Assembly: GCA_947467405.1 (NCBI GenBank)
Contig: CANIIN010000041.1
Span: forward strand, 1 to 11,102
DNA: 11,102 nucleotides
DNA from: Betaproteobacteria bacterium
Lineage (GTDB): Bacteria; Pseudomonadota; Gammaproteobacteria; Burkholderiales; SG8-39
Reading direction: 5' to 3'
The notes beneath the pieces are model-generated. The model saw only the letters and a list, made by a program, of their open reading frames with translations, was not told where the DNA came from and ran no database searches. Position numbers and translations under genes: made by a program. Of the stretch, positions 1-6,211 are shown piece by piece. Position 1 is the first letter of the stretch. Every line of letters starts with the position of its first letter.

Positions 1-224
1 AGGCGTGCAGCGATGCGCAGGAAGGTGATGCCGAACACCGTGAGGCCGAGCATGTAATGCCACATCATGATGGCCTCGCGACCGGGCCTGGCCTTCGGGT
101 AGAGGCCCTTGAATTCCATGCTGGCGTAGACGGCGATGAGCAGCAGCAGCGTCAGCCAGTGAAAGGCGATCGAAACGAGCCCGTAGCCGTAGCGGGTGTT
201 GTTGGAAGAGAGATTCGTGCTCAT
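1..224 (-). CDS. Cytochrome b561 family protein, N-terminal part (gene cut by window start)
   Basis: Reading leftwards from an ATG at 224-222, the frame stays open to the window edge and gives about 74 residues. It begins MSTNLSSNNTRYGYG, followed by a hydrophobic helix (VSIAFHWLTLLLLIAVYAS) and then a second segment starting MMWHYMLGLTVFGITFLRIAAR. The RYG...FHW opening and the His in WHYMLGL are typical of bacterial cytochrome b561, a four-helix inner-membrane di-heme protein that passes electrons from quinol. The two His residues fit heme-b ligands. The C-terminal half lies outside the window, so completeness cannot be judged. There is only a weak GGGAACC-type Shine-Dalgarno upstream. A palindrome at 239-257 sits just before the start. 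Confidence in the family is high; the electron partner is unknown. Confidence 0.85.
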   Translation of the reverse strand, partial: MSTNLSSNNTRYGYGLVSIAFHWLTLLLLIAVYASMEFKGLYPKARPGREAIMMWHYMLGLTVFGITFLRIAAR

Positions 225-238
225 GGTGGTTCCCGTTT

Positions 239-257
239 CAGGTTTCGAATGAACCTG
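239..257. repeat. Palindrome in the b561 upstream region
   Basis: CAGGTT, a 7-base spacer TCGAATG, then AACCTG: perfect 6-base arms 15 bases upstream of the cytochrome b561 start. The core resembles a second palindrome at 415-430 in the same divergent gap. It could be an operator or a leader hairpin; nothing in the sequence decides which. Confidence 0.35.
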
Positions 258-414
258 TACGGATGGATGGTACCTCGTCCGCCCACGTCGTTAAGGCTGC
301 TGGCGCACAGATGCGTTGTGCCATGCTGTGCAGACGGATCACGGTGCGGCCAGGGATCGACTCGGGAATGGTTCGCATCATCGGCATGCGCCTGCGGCGG
401 GATTCCGGGGACGC

Positions 415-430
415 CGGTTTTCGAGAACCG
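415..430. repeat. Palindrome upstream of the PncC-like gene
   Basis: CGGTTTTCGAGAACCG, symmetrical except for one T/G pair, about 50 bases before the PncC-like start. It shares the form GGTTT-CGA-GAACC with the 239-257 palindrome. The rest of the 225-478 gap shows no gene I can support. Confidence 0.3.
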
Positions 431-478
431 TGCAGGCATGGTTCAATGCAGACTTCGTGAACTGGAAGGAGCCGCATC

Positions 479-964
479 GTGCAGGAACTCTACGAACTGG
501 CTGGCCGCGTGGCGGTCATCCTCAAGACGCGCAAGGAAACCATCGCGGTCGCGGAGTCGTCGGCGGGCGGCCTGCTGTCTGCCGCACTGTTGTCGGTGCC
601 GGGCGCGTCGGCCTATTACCTCGGCGGCGGCGTGGTGTACACCAAGACGGCGTTGAAGGCACTGCTGGCCGCAACGCGCGATGAAACGAAAGGCATGCGT
701 TCGCAGACCGAGCCCTATGCGCAATTTCTCTCGAGCACTGTGCGTGAGCGATTCGCTTCGAGCTGGGGCATTTCCGAAACCGGCTCGGCGGGGCCCACGG
801 CGACCAGCTATGCGGCGGGCCATACCTGCGTTGCCATCGCCGGCCCGAACGGTGTCGAGGCGGTCCAGACCATCGAGACCGGCAACGACAACCGCACAGT
901 CAACATGGACGCTTTCGCACGCGCGGCGTTGACACTGTTGCTATCGAAGCTCGAGCAGGGCTGA
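479..964 (+). CDS. CinA C-terminal (PncC-like) nicotinamide-nucleotide amidohydrolase family protein
   Basis: A 161-residue protein made only of the CinA C-terminal domain, close to the usual length of stand-alone PncC (about 160-165). Characterised members deamidate nicotinamide mononucleotide to nicotinate mononucleotide in the cytosolic pyridine nucleotide salvage cycle. Visible family marks are AESSAGG (residues 25-31, usual form AESCTGG, with the candidate nucleophilic Ser), YYLGGGVVY (46-54), SAGPTA (103-108) and the C-terminal NRTVNMDAFARAAL helix. The GTG start at 479 is chosen because GGAAGGA at 464-470 lies 8 bases upstream. The C-T to S-A change and the divergent central loop place it in a CinA-like subgroup, so the exact substrate is less certain than the family. 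It stands alone and diverges from the b561 gene. Confidence 0.82.
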   Translation: MQELYELAGRVAVILKTRKETIAVAESSAGGLLSAALLSVPGASAYYLGGGVVYTKTALKALLAATRDETKGMRSQTEPYAQFLSSTVRERFASSWGISETGSAGPTATSYAAGHTCVAIAGPNGVEAVQTIETGNDNRTVNMDAFARAALTLLLSKLEQG

Positions 965-1022
965 ACGCCGGCTGCCAGACCGGAGAGGCCGCGAACAAGG
1001 GTATAAATACGATTTGCCAACA

Positions 1023-1046
1023 GTTCGACAGCGGGTTCGACAGCGG
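1023..1046. repeat. 12-base tandem repeat, two exact copies plus a degenerate third
   Basis: GTTCGACAGCGG occurs at 1023-1034 and again at 1035-1046. A degraded copy starting GTTGGACGGC follows. It lies in the 286-base gap between the PncC-like and cyclic-nucleotide-binding genes, which otherwise holds no supported gene. It is probably a simple slippage repeat. Confidence 0.7.
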
Positions 1047-1250
1047 GTTGGACGGCGCGGTTTGCCGCGGGCGTCGTCGCGTTGCGTCATGAATCCCCTG
1101 AACGTCACTTGACGCGACCGAGTCTCCACCACATGATTGCGCGTGAGCCCGTTGCGGCGCCTGCGCTGTCGCAACATTCGAACAACGATGGTCCGCGGTG
1201 GCGCATGCGCGACGCATCGATGACACTCCTGAACTGACCTGAACCCCGAC

Positions 1251-2141
1251 ATGGACGAACTGGATTTTTCGAGCACGTCTCCCCAACCCACGCCCAAGCC
1301 GGCGCCGACGCCTGCTGCGCCGATCCCGCTGGCCTCGCTGTACACGCCGGCCGTGGCGCTGCAGTTCTTCAAGGCGGCCGGCGAATTGATCGAAGTGCCT
1401 GGCGGCAAGAGTTTCTTTGCCGAGGGCGACAAGGCCGGCGGCTTCTTCTCCAGCGGCAGCAAGATGTACCTGCTGCTGGATGGCGATGTGGGCCTGATGG
1501 CCAGGGGCGCGTTCGTGGGCAACATCAAGCCCGGTGCGATCTTCGGCGAAGTGGCCATGCTGGCCAAGGCGCCGCGCACGGCGTCGGCCATGGCCAAGGT
1601 GAACAGCAAGGCGCTGTCACTCGACGAGAAGCAGTTCCACACGGCACTGCAGAAGATTCCCGAGTTCGCGCTGATGATGATGGCGGTGATGGTGAATCGA
1701 TTGCGCCAGAATGTGGCCCGTCATGCGCAGCCGGGCGCCGCGCCAGCGGCCAAGGCGCCCACCGGGGTGGTGCAGCGCGCGGCGGTATTCAATCAGAAGG
1801 AACTGGCGTCATTTGCCGACGAGATTCCCCCGGTCAGGGCAGCGGTCGGTCAGACCATCATGAAAGCCGGCGACACGGGCGTGTTCATGTATGTGGTGCA
1901 CGACGGCATGGTGGCCATTTCGATCAACGGCACCGTGGTGGAGCGCGTCGGGCCGGGCGGTGTGTTCGGTGAAATGGCCCTGGTCGACAACGCGCAGCGT
2001 GCCGCCACGGCGACAGCCGAGGCCGCGTCGGAACTCATGCTGGTCAAGCGCGCCGACTTCCTGTCGCTGATCAAGGCCAAGCCGCAGTTCGGTGCTTCCG
2101 TCCTGCGCAACATCGCCGATCGCCTGCGCGCCTCGAGCTGA
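1251..2141 (+). CDS. Protein with two tandem cyclic nucleotide-binding (CAP-type) domains
   Basis: A 296-residue cytosolic protein. Residues 1-27 form a Pro/Ala-rich disordered lead. Domain 1 spans about 32-155 and domain 2 about 178-295, joined by a Pro/Ala linker (about 158-171). Each domain carries a phosphate-binding cassette: FGE at 98-100 with Arg109 (PRTASA), and FGE at 239-241 with Arg250 (QRAATA). Both keep the Glu and Arg that contact the cyclic nucleotide ribose and phosphate in CRP-family folds, so both sites look able to bind. No helix-turn-helix, kinase, channel or cyclase domain is attached, so it may act as a sensor that signals by protein contact. The ATG at 1251 has no convincing Shine-Dalgarno; no better in-frame start was seen. 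The ligand (cAMP, cGMP or another) cannot be told from sequence. Confidence 0.88.
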   Translation: MDELDFSSTSPQPTPKPAPTPAAPIPLASLYTPAVALQFFKAAGELIEVPGGKSFFAEGDKAGGFFSSGSKMYLLLDGDVGLMARGAFVGNIKPGAIFGEVAMLAKAPRTASAMAKVNSKALSLDEKQFHTALQKIPEFALMMMAVMVNRLRQNVARHAQPGAAPAAKAPTGVVQRAAVFNQKELASFADEIPPVRAAVGQTIMKAGDTGVFMYVVHDGMVAISINGTVVERVGPGGVFGEMALVDNAQRAATATAEAASELMLVKRADFLSLIKAKPQFGASVLRNIADRLRASS

Positions 2142-2190
2142 TCAGGCCGGACAGCCGGATATAAATGGGCTCGGTGACGTCGCAGGAGCG

Positions 2191-2211
2191 CCTCACGCCT
2201 CACCCCTCACG
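2191..2211. repeat. Heptamer tandem repeat CCTCACS x3
   Basis: CCTCACG, CCTCACC and CCTCACG run head to tail in the gap between two converging genes. It is a short simple repeat with no coding support. Confidence 0.7.
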
Positions 2212-2223
2212 CAGTTTCTCTTG

Positions 2224-2239
2224 CGGCGCTCCAGCGCCG
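2224..2239. terminator. Possible bidirectional hairpin between converging genes
   Basis: CGGCGCT and AGCGCCG form complementary 7-base arms around CC. The hairpin lies directly after the stop of the minus-strand membrane protein (2240) and 80 bases past the cyclic-nucleotide-binding gene. No T-run follows on either strand, so it is not a classic intrinsic terminator. The position favours termination or mRNA 3'-end protection. Confidence 0.35.
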
Positions 2240-2455
2240 TCAATCCACGTCCGACAAATCGTCGCGTTTCAGCAAGGCCGCCGTGGCGATGATCGCGAGG
2301 ATGGTGAAACCGCCCAGGATCAGCAGCAGGTCGCGTTGCACCGGCACCGTCTCTACCAGAAGCACCCACGCGCCGACGGCGGCATAGGCGAGCCAGAACA
2401 GGGCGAGGGCGGACTGCGTGAGGTTGGATGTTTTCATGTCGGCGGGATTCACCAT
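2240..2455 (-). CDS. Small two-helix inner-membrane protein of unknown function
   Basis: A 71-residue protein with two hydrophobic stretches: about residues 15-34 (SALALFWLAYAAVGAWVLLV) and 42-62 (DLLLILGGFTILAIIATAALL). They are separated by a short ETVPVQR loop. The tail KRDDLSDVD is charged. I do not recognise the family. The clean helix-loop-helix pattern, high third-position GC and end at a hairpin argue for a real gene. An alternative start is Met7 (ATG at 2437-2435), which gives a compact 65-residue protein; neither start has a strong Shine-Dalgarno. It converges with the cyclic-nucleotide-binding gene and has no obvious operon partner. Confidence 0.6.
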   Translation of the reverse strand: MVNPADMKTSNLTQSALALFWLAYAAVGAWVLLVETVPVQRDLLLILGGFTILAIIATAALLKRDDLSDVD

Positions 2456-2589
2456 CGGCTGATGTTTCCAGTCTAGATTTCACGTCGGTCGGCGTGTTGA
2501 CGACGGTCAAGTGGTGGCGGGGTTGTGCTGCAACCCGTGAAAGCCTTCCTCAGTCACCCTCCCGTGCGCCGGATAGGGCATTATTGTCG

Positions 2590-2626
2590 CCGGACGGTGG
2601 TCGTATGCAGGCGATGTACCGTCCGG
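2590..2626. repeat. 9-base perfect inverted repeat with 19-base loop
   Basis: CCGGACGGT at 2590-2598 is exactly complementary to ACCGTCCGG at 2618-2626. It lies upstream of, and is distinct in sequence from, the triple palindrome array. Confidence 0.65.
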
Positions 2627-2670
2627 TTTGCAGACGGTCCAGATTGTCATGTCCCGCCAAGAGGACGAAT

Positions 2671-2746
2671 CCGGAACACAAGGTTCCGGGGGACGAATCC
2701 GGAACATAAGGTTCCGGGGGGACGATTCCGGAACACGGGGTTCCGG
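2671..2746. repeat. Three tandem CCGGAAC-N5-GTTCCGG palindromes
   Basis: Copies lie at 2671-2689, 2699-2717 and 2728-2746. The arms are perfect 7-base CCGGAAC/GTTCCGG and the loops are ACAAG, ATAAG and ACGGG. The spacing is 28 and 29 bases, and a GACGAWTC-like segment is repeated before each copy. The array ends 47 bases before the Bug gene start. The phasing (near three helical turns) fits repeated protein binding sites, either a regulator or the multiple transposase sites found at ends of IS21-type elements. Confidence 0.8.
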
Positions 2747-2780
2747 GTTGTGGCCGCCGCATGGGCGGTCTGTTCATCCA

Positions 2781-2787
2781 GGAGGAG
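2781..2787 (+). promoter_or_regulatory. Strong ribosome binding site deciding the Bug start
   Basis: GGAGGAG lies 6 bases before the ATG at 2794. It rules out the in-frame upstream ATG at 2761, which would add 11 residues before a normal signal peptide. Confidence 0.85.
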
Positions 2788-2793
2788 AACGCA

Positions 2794-3801
2794 ATGAAAC
2801 GAACTTTTTCAGGTGTTTCGGTCACTGGTGGCATCCGCGCGGGACTGGCTGCCGCGGGCTTGGTGATCGCCATGGGATTTTCCGCACCGCTGCTGGCGCA
2901 GGGATACCCCAACAAACTGGTGCGGATCGTCGTGCCGTTCCCGGCCGGCAGCGTGACGGAGACGTTCACGCGGTTGATCGGCGAGAACATGGAAGCCACG
3001 CTGGGTCAGAAGGTGCTGACCGAGGCGCGTGCCGGCGCCGGCACGGAGATCGGCACCAAGTACGTGATCGGCCAGCCAGGCGATGGCTACACGCTCCTGC
3101 TTGCCACGCCTTCCCTGGCGATCAAGTCGGCGCAGAGCAAGCCGCCATTCGACGGGCGCAAGGATCTGCTGCCGGTGGGGCAGTTCAACAACAGCCCGCT
3201 GTTCGTGTTCGTCAATGCCAGCCTGCCCGTCAAGACCGGGAAAGAACTGGTCGACTACGCGCGCGCCAATCCCGGCAAACTCAACATGGTGAACTATGGC
3301 GTCGGGACACTGGGCCATCTCATGGGCGAACTGCTGGTCTACAAGGCCGGCGCGAAGGTCGTCTCGGTGCCCTTCAACGGCGCCGTGAATGCGGCGGTGG
3401 CGCTGGCCCAGGGCAACGGTGATTTCGGCTTCAATGTCATGTCGCCGATGAAAGCACTGATTCAGCAGGGCAAGGTGCGCGTGCTGGCCACCAGCACGGT
3501 GGATCGCGATCCAACCGAACCGGACGTGCCCAGCATGACCGAAGCCGGCGTACCCAACTTCAACGTGGCGAGCTGGTCGGGCTTCATGGTTCCGGCGGGC
3601 ACGCCGCGCGATGTCATCCAGAAGCTCAATGCAGCGGTCGGTGCTTCGATCAAGACGCCAGCCGTGCGCACGCACTTCCAGCGCGTCGGAATAGGCCTCT
3701 CCGGCGACATCAGCACGCCGGAGCAGTTCGGCGCCGTCATCAATACCACCGTCGACGATTTCGCGAAGCTGATTCGCGACGCGAAAATCGAGTTCGATTG
3801 A
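2794..3801 (+). CDS. Bug-family (TctC-like) periplasmic solute-binding receptor
   Basis: A 335-residue secreted protein. A Sec signal peptide covers about residues 1-35 (Lys2-Arg3, hydrophobic core, cleavage near LLA-Q). The mature protein opens with the family signature YPNKLVRIVVPFPAGS (38-53), followed by LGQKVLTEARAGAGTEIG and a GDGYTLLLATPS motif. These match the extracytoplasmic receptors of tripartite tricarboxylate transporters, which bind small carboxylates or related metabolites. Length is typical (about 320-335). No TctA/TctB membrane genes are nearby, which is usual for orphan Bug genes. The ligand cannot be read from sequence. The gene follows a palindrome array and precedes a catabolic-looking operon after a MITE-like element, so a role in uptake of that operon's substrate is possible but only inferred. 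Confidence 0.93.
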   Translation: MKRTFSGVSVTGGIRAGLAAAGLVIAMGFSAPLLAQGYPNKLVRIVVPFPAGSVTETFTRLIGENMEATLGQKVLTEARAGAGTEIGTKYVIGQPGDGYTLLLATPSLAIKSAQSKPPFDGRKDLLPVGQFNNSPLFVFVNASLPVKTGKELVDYARANPGKLNMVNYGVGTLGHLMGELLVYKAGAKVVSVPFNGAVNAAVALAQGNGDFGFNVMSPMKALIQQGKVRVLATSTVDRDPTEPDVPSMTEAGVPNFNVASWSGFMVPAGTPRDVIQKLNAAVGASIKTPAVRTHFQRVGIGLSGDISTPEQFGAVINTTVDDFAKLIRDAKIEFD

Positions 3802-3819
3802 TCCGTCTGCCATAGCGCG

Positions 3820-3836
3820 GCGCGTCCCTGACGCGC
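3820..3836 (+). terminator. GC-rich hairpin after the Bug gene
   Basis: GCGCGTC, loop CCT, GACGCGC: perfect 7-base arms starting 19 bases past the stop codon. There is no T-run after it, so it would be an atypical or factor-assisted terminator. Confidence 0.4.
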
Positions 3837-3905
3837 GCGCAGTCCGGTCCGCAAGTCGTCGCAGCGGATCGGGTTGCGCGGCTTTATGCTGCCGACATCC
3901 TTTAA

Positions 3906-4004
3906 GGAAGCGCTGATCAAGTTCCGAATATGCACAACGTCATCGACGCTTCCCTCTGAAGTAGGGGATATACAAGGGGGCTTACCCCCTTGTTCAGTGA
4001 ATCC
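3906..4004. mobile_element. Putative 99-base MITE-like element with terminal inverted repeats and TTTAA duplication
   Basis: The left end GGAAGCGCTGATCAA (3906-3920) and the reverse complement of the right end TTGTTCAGTGAATCC (3990-4004) match at 11 of 15 bases. Both ends are immediately flanked by TTTAA (3901-3905 and 4005-4009), as expected for a target-site duplication; the direct repeat extends to ATCCTTTAA. Inside, ACAAGGGGG and CCCCCTTGT (3972-3993) form a perfect 9-base hairpin. There is no coding capacity. The GGAAG... end is reminiscent of IS5-type ends, though that link comes from memory and is untested. The element lies just before the isomerase-like gene. Confidence 0.5.
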
Positions 4005-4035
4005 TTTAACCATTGATCGATTGCGACAAAATTTC

Positions 4036-4842
4036 ATGCACCCTCGACTGACCGTGAACACCATCGGCCTGGCCACGACGACGCTGGCCGACGACATCGC
4101 CATGCTCAAGCGCCTCGGTTTTGCCGGCATGGGCCTGCCGGTGGCCAAGCTCCATGCGGCCGGTTGGCAGAAGGGCATCGACAGCGTGCGCGCCAGCGGC
4201 CTGCAGATCTCGACCATGCTGCACCCGCTGTGGTTCACGTTGCATGACCGCAGCGCCTGGGAGTCTGAGCGCGCGGCCATTGTGCAGACGCTGGATGCCG
4301 GGCACCAACTCAGCGCCGCCACGCTGTATGGCACGACGGGTCCGCGCGGGCCGCTGACCTGGGAAGAGGCGGCCGAGGCCTTTGTCGAGGCGGTAGCGCC
4401 GGTCGCGGATTACGCCGAATCGCTGGGGCTGCCCATGCTCCTGGAGCAGACGCCGCCCATGTTTGCCGACTACAACTTCGTGTTCACGTTGCAGGACACG
4501 GTGCGCCTGGCGGAGATGGCGGGCGTCGGGCTGTGCCTGGACCTCTATCACTTCTGGGGCGAATCGGACCTGAAGGCCACGATACAGCGCGCCGTGCCGC
4601 GCACGCATCTCGTGCAGGTCAGCGACTACACCATCGGCGATCGCAGCTTTCCGGCGCGCAGTGTGCCGGGGGACGGCGTCATTCCGATCGAGCGCATGCT
4701 GCGCTGGGTATTCGACGCGGGCTACGACGGGCTGATCGATTTCGAAATGATGGGCCCGCGCATCGATGCCGAGGGACCGGAGGCGGCGTTTCGTCGCGCC
4801 GGCGACTACATGACGGCGATGCTGCAGCGGCTGGGCGAGTGA
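4036..4842 (+). CDS. Sugar phosphate isomerase/epimerase-like TIM-barrel protein
   Basis: A 268-residue protein of the xylose isomerase-like TIM-barrel (AP endonuclease 2) superfamily. Candidate metal-site residues fall in the expected strands: Glu137 (LLEQTPP), Asp169/His172 (CLDLYHFWG), His191 and Asp197 (THLVQVSDY), and Glu237 (IDFEMMG). The GDGVIPIERML...AGYDGLIDFE segment (212-237) is the usual C-terminal signature. Relatives isomerise or epimerise sugars, inosose or hydroxypyruvate, so the substrate is open. The ATG at 4036 is chosen because in-frame codons upstream lie in the MITE-like repeat and do not look like protein. There is no Shine-Dalgarno, so TTG at 4021 remains possible. The monooxygenase gene follows after 31 bases, suggesting an operon. 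Confidence 0.8.
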   Translation: MHPRLTVNTIGLATTTLADDIAMLKRLGFAGMGLPVAKLHAAGWQKGIDSVRASGLQISTMLHPLWFTLHDRSAWESERAAIVQTLDAGHQLSAATLYGTTGPRGPLTWEEAAEAFVEAVAPVADYAESLGLPMLLEQTPPMFADYNFVFTLQDTVRLAEMAGVGLCLDLYHFWGESDLKATIQRAVPRTHLVQVSDYTIGDRSFPARSVPGDGVIPIERMLRWVFDAGYDGLIDFEMMGPRIDAEGPEAAFRRAGDYMTAMLQRLGE

Positions 4843-4860
4843 CAGATTTCGTGGATGGCG

Positions 4861-4866
4861 AGAGGA
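4861..4866 (+). promoter_or_regulatory. Ribosome binding site of the LLM gene
   Basis: AGAGGA lies 7 bases before the ATG at 4874 and supports this start. Confidence 0.6.
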
Positions 4867-4873
4867 ACGACCG

Positions 4874-5740
4874 ATGACGGATGCGGACAAGGACGGCAAG
4901 GTGAAGATCGGGCTGCCGATGGGGCGGCTGAATCCGAGCCTGTGGGTGGCGGTCAGCGAAGAGGCCGACCGGTTGGGTTTCGAGTCGGTGTGGCTGCCCG
5001 AGCACCTGGTGTTTCCGGTGGCCAGCCAGGGCAGCCCGAATGACGGCGAGGACCATCCGCCGGTGCCGGCCAACGTGCCGGTGTTCGACGTGTTCACCTA
5101 CATGAGCTTCATTGCGGCGCGCACGTCGAACATCCGCATCGGCACCTACGTGTACAACATTGGCCTGCGCCACCCGTTCGTCGCGGCGCGCGCCGTCACG
5201 ACCCTGGACGTGCTGTCGGGCGGGCGCCTGGAATTCGGCATCGGTTCGAGCTGGCTGAAGGAGGAATGGGACGCCGCGCAACTGGATTTCAAGAGTCGCG
5301 GCAAGCGCGTCGACGAGGCGTTGGTGATCTGCCGCAAGCTGTGGTCGGAGTCGGTGATCGAGCACCACGGCGAACACTTCAGTTTCGCTCCGGTGATGTT
5401 CGAACCCAAGCCGGTGCAGAAGCCCTGGCCGAAGATCCATGTCGGCGGTGATGCGCCGGCTGCGCTGCGCCGCGCCGCGCTGCTTGGTGACGGCTGGATC
5501 CCGCTCAATCACACGCTGGAGCAGATGCCGGTTTCCATCCGGCGCATCGACGAAATGCGCGCGGCAGCGGGGCGTCCCGGCAAGACCGAGATCACGCTGG
5601 CGCTGCCGGTGAACGAGCAGTCTGATCTGGAACGCTATGCCGCGGCCGGCATCCATCGCGTGATCGCCTGTCCGTGGACCAGCTCCAAGAATGCGCTGGA
5701 CAGCATCAAACGCTTCGCTGAGAAATTCCTCGATAAATAA
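4874..5740 (+). CDS. Luciferase-like monooxygenase (LLM) class flavin/F420-dependent oxidoreductase
   Basis: A 288-residue cytosolic TIM-barrel protein, usual for the family's shorter members. Family marks are KIGLPMG at the N-terminus, EEADRLGFESVWLPEH (29-44), the hallmark LSGGRLEFGIGSSWLKEE (114-131), RGKRVDEAL (142-150), PKIHVGG (186-192) and GDGWIP (205-210). These match the 'probable F420-dependent' LLM subfamily. Enzymes of this class use F420 or reduced FMN for hydride transfer or oxygenation. Most Betaproteobacteria do not make F420, so FMN is a fair guess but cannot be settled here. The gene sits between the isomerase-like (31-base gap) and SnoaL-like (35-base gap) genes on the same strand, so the three probably act on a common substrate. 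No partner flavin reductase is visible. Confidence 0.88.
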   Translation: MTDADKDGKVKIGLPMGRLNPSLWVAVSEEADRLGFESVWLPEHLVFPVASQGSPNDGEDHPPVPANVPVFDVFTYMSFIAARTSNIRIGTYVYNIGLRHPFVAARAVTTLDVLSGGRLEFGIGSSWLKEEWDAAQLDFKSRGKRVDEALVICRKLWSESVIEHHGEHFSFAPVMFEPKPVQKPWPKIHVGGDAPAALRRAALLGDGWIPLNHTLEQMPVSIRRIDEMRAAAGRPGKTEITLALPVNEQSDLERYAAAGIHRVIACPWTSSKNALDSIKRFAEKFLDK

Positions 5741-5775
5741 TCTCATTCAAGACCCACATGGAAAGGGAATCGGAC

Positions 5776-6195
5776 ATGGAACTATGGGAACTGATGGCGC
5801 GCGAGGGTGTTCGCGACACCGTTGCACGCTACAACGCCAACGGCGACACCGGCCGCTTCGAACAGATGATGGATCTGTTCGCCGAAGATGCCGTCATGGA
5901 GGCGCAGGGGGTGACGTACCGCGGCCGCGAGCAGATCCGCACCATCTTCACCGGCGCCAAGGGCAAGTTCGCCGAGATACCCGGCTTCACCTACCTGAGG
6001 CATTCGACGACCACGCACCAGATCGACGTGATCAGCCCCACGCAGGCCAAGTCGCGCTGCTACTTCTCGGTGATCATGGATCACGGACTCGACCATTGGG
6101 GACGTTACGTGGACGAGTTCAAGCTCGTCGACGGTCGCTGGCTGTTCAGCTTTCGCCGCGTGACGGTCGATCCCAAGTCGGCTGGCGCAAAGTAG
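5776..6195 (+). CDS. SnoaL-like / nuclear transport factor 2 fold protein
   Basis: A 139-residue cone-shaped alpha+beta barrel protein of the SnoaL-like group. The helix VRDTVARYNANGDTGRFEQMM, then LFAEDAVME, YRGREQIRTIF, HSTTTHQIDV, and the final strand pair (VDEFKLVDGRWLFSFRRVTVD) follow the family pattern. His76, His81, Asp84, His103 and His107 are candidate pocket residues. Relatives include cyclases, dehydratases and isomerases acting on small hydrophobic or sugar-like molecules. The ATG at 5776 is preferred over the in-frame ATG at 5758 because AAAGGGA (5762-5768) lies 7 bases before it. It is the last gene of the apparent three-gene run. No terminator with a T-run follows. Substrate unknown. 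Confidence 0.82.
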   Translation: MELWELMAREGVRDTVARYNANGDTGRFEQMMDLFAEDAVMEAQGVTYRGREQIRTIFTGAKGKFAEIPGFTYLRHSTTTHQIDVISPTQAKSRCYFSVIMDHGLDHWGRYVDEFKLVDGRWLFSFRRVTVDPKSAGAK

Positions 6196-6211
6196 GCGGC
6201 ATCCGGAACGC

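Larger units (their letters stand above)
2456..2793. other. 338-base gene-free, repeat-rich gap
   Basis: No open frame here looks like a protein on either strand. The gap contains TTGAC-N4-GTCAA (2497-2510), a 9-base inverted repeat (2590-2626), a triple palindrome array (2671-2746), and the ribosome binding site of the following Bug gene (2781-2787). It may be the remnant of an insertion sequence end or a densely regulated upstream region. I saw no convincing promoter boxes. Confidence 0.6.

Noticed and set aside
1002..1019. Promoter at TATAAA / TTGCCA after the PncC-like gene
   Set aside because: The boxes are in the wrong order or spacing, and no matching partner lies 16-18 bases away.
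2671..2746. CRISPR array
   Set aside because: Only three units, the repeats are palindromes with spacers of about 10 bases, and no cas genes are present.
2809..3813. A 334-residue minus-strand open frame
   Set aside because: It lies opposite the well-supported Bug gene, is rich in Arg/His/Asp without domain motifs, and is a typical antisense shadow of GC-rich coding DNA.
3874..4035. N-terminal extension of the isomerase-like protein by 54 residues
   Set aside because: It would be translated from the MITE-like repeat, adds no recognisable sequence, and the TIM-barrel fold starts naturally after Met at 4036.
4006..5746. Two long minus-strand open frames (363 and 355 residues)
   Set aside because: They mirror the isomerase-like and LLM genes, whose frames carry clear family motifs. 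The minus frames have compositional bias and no recognisable domain.
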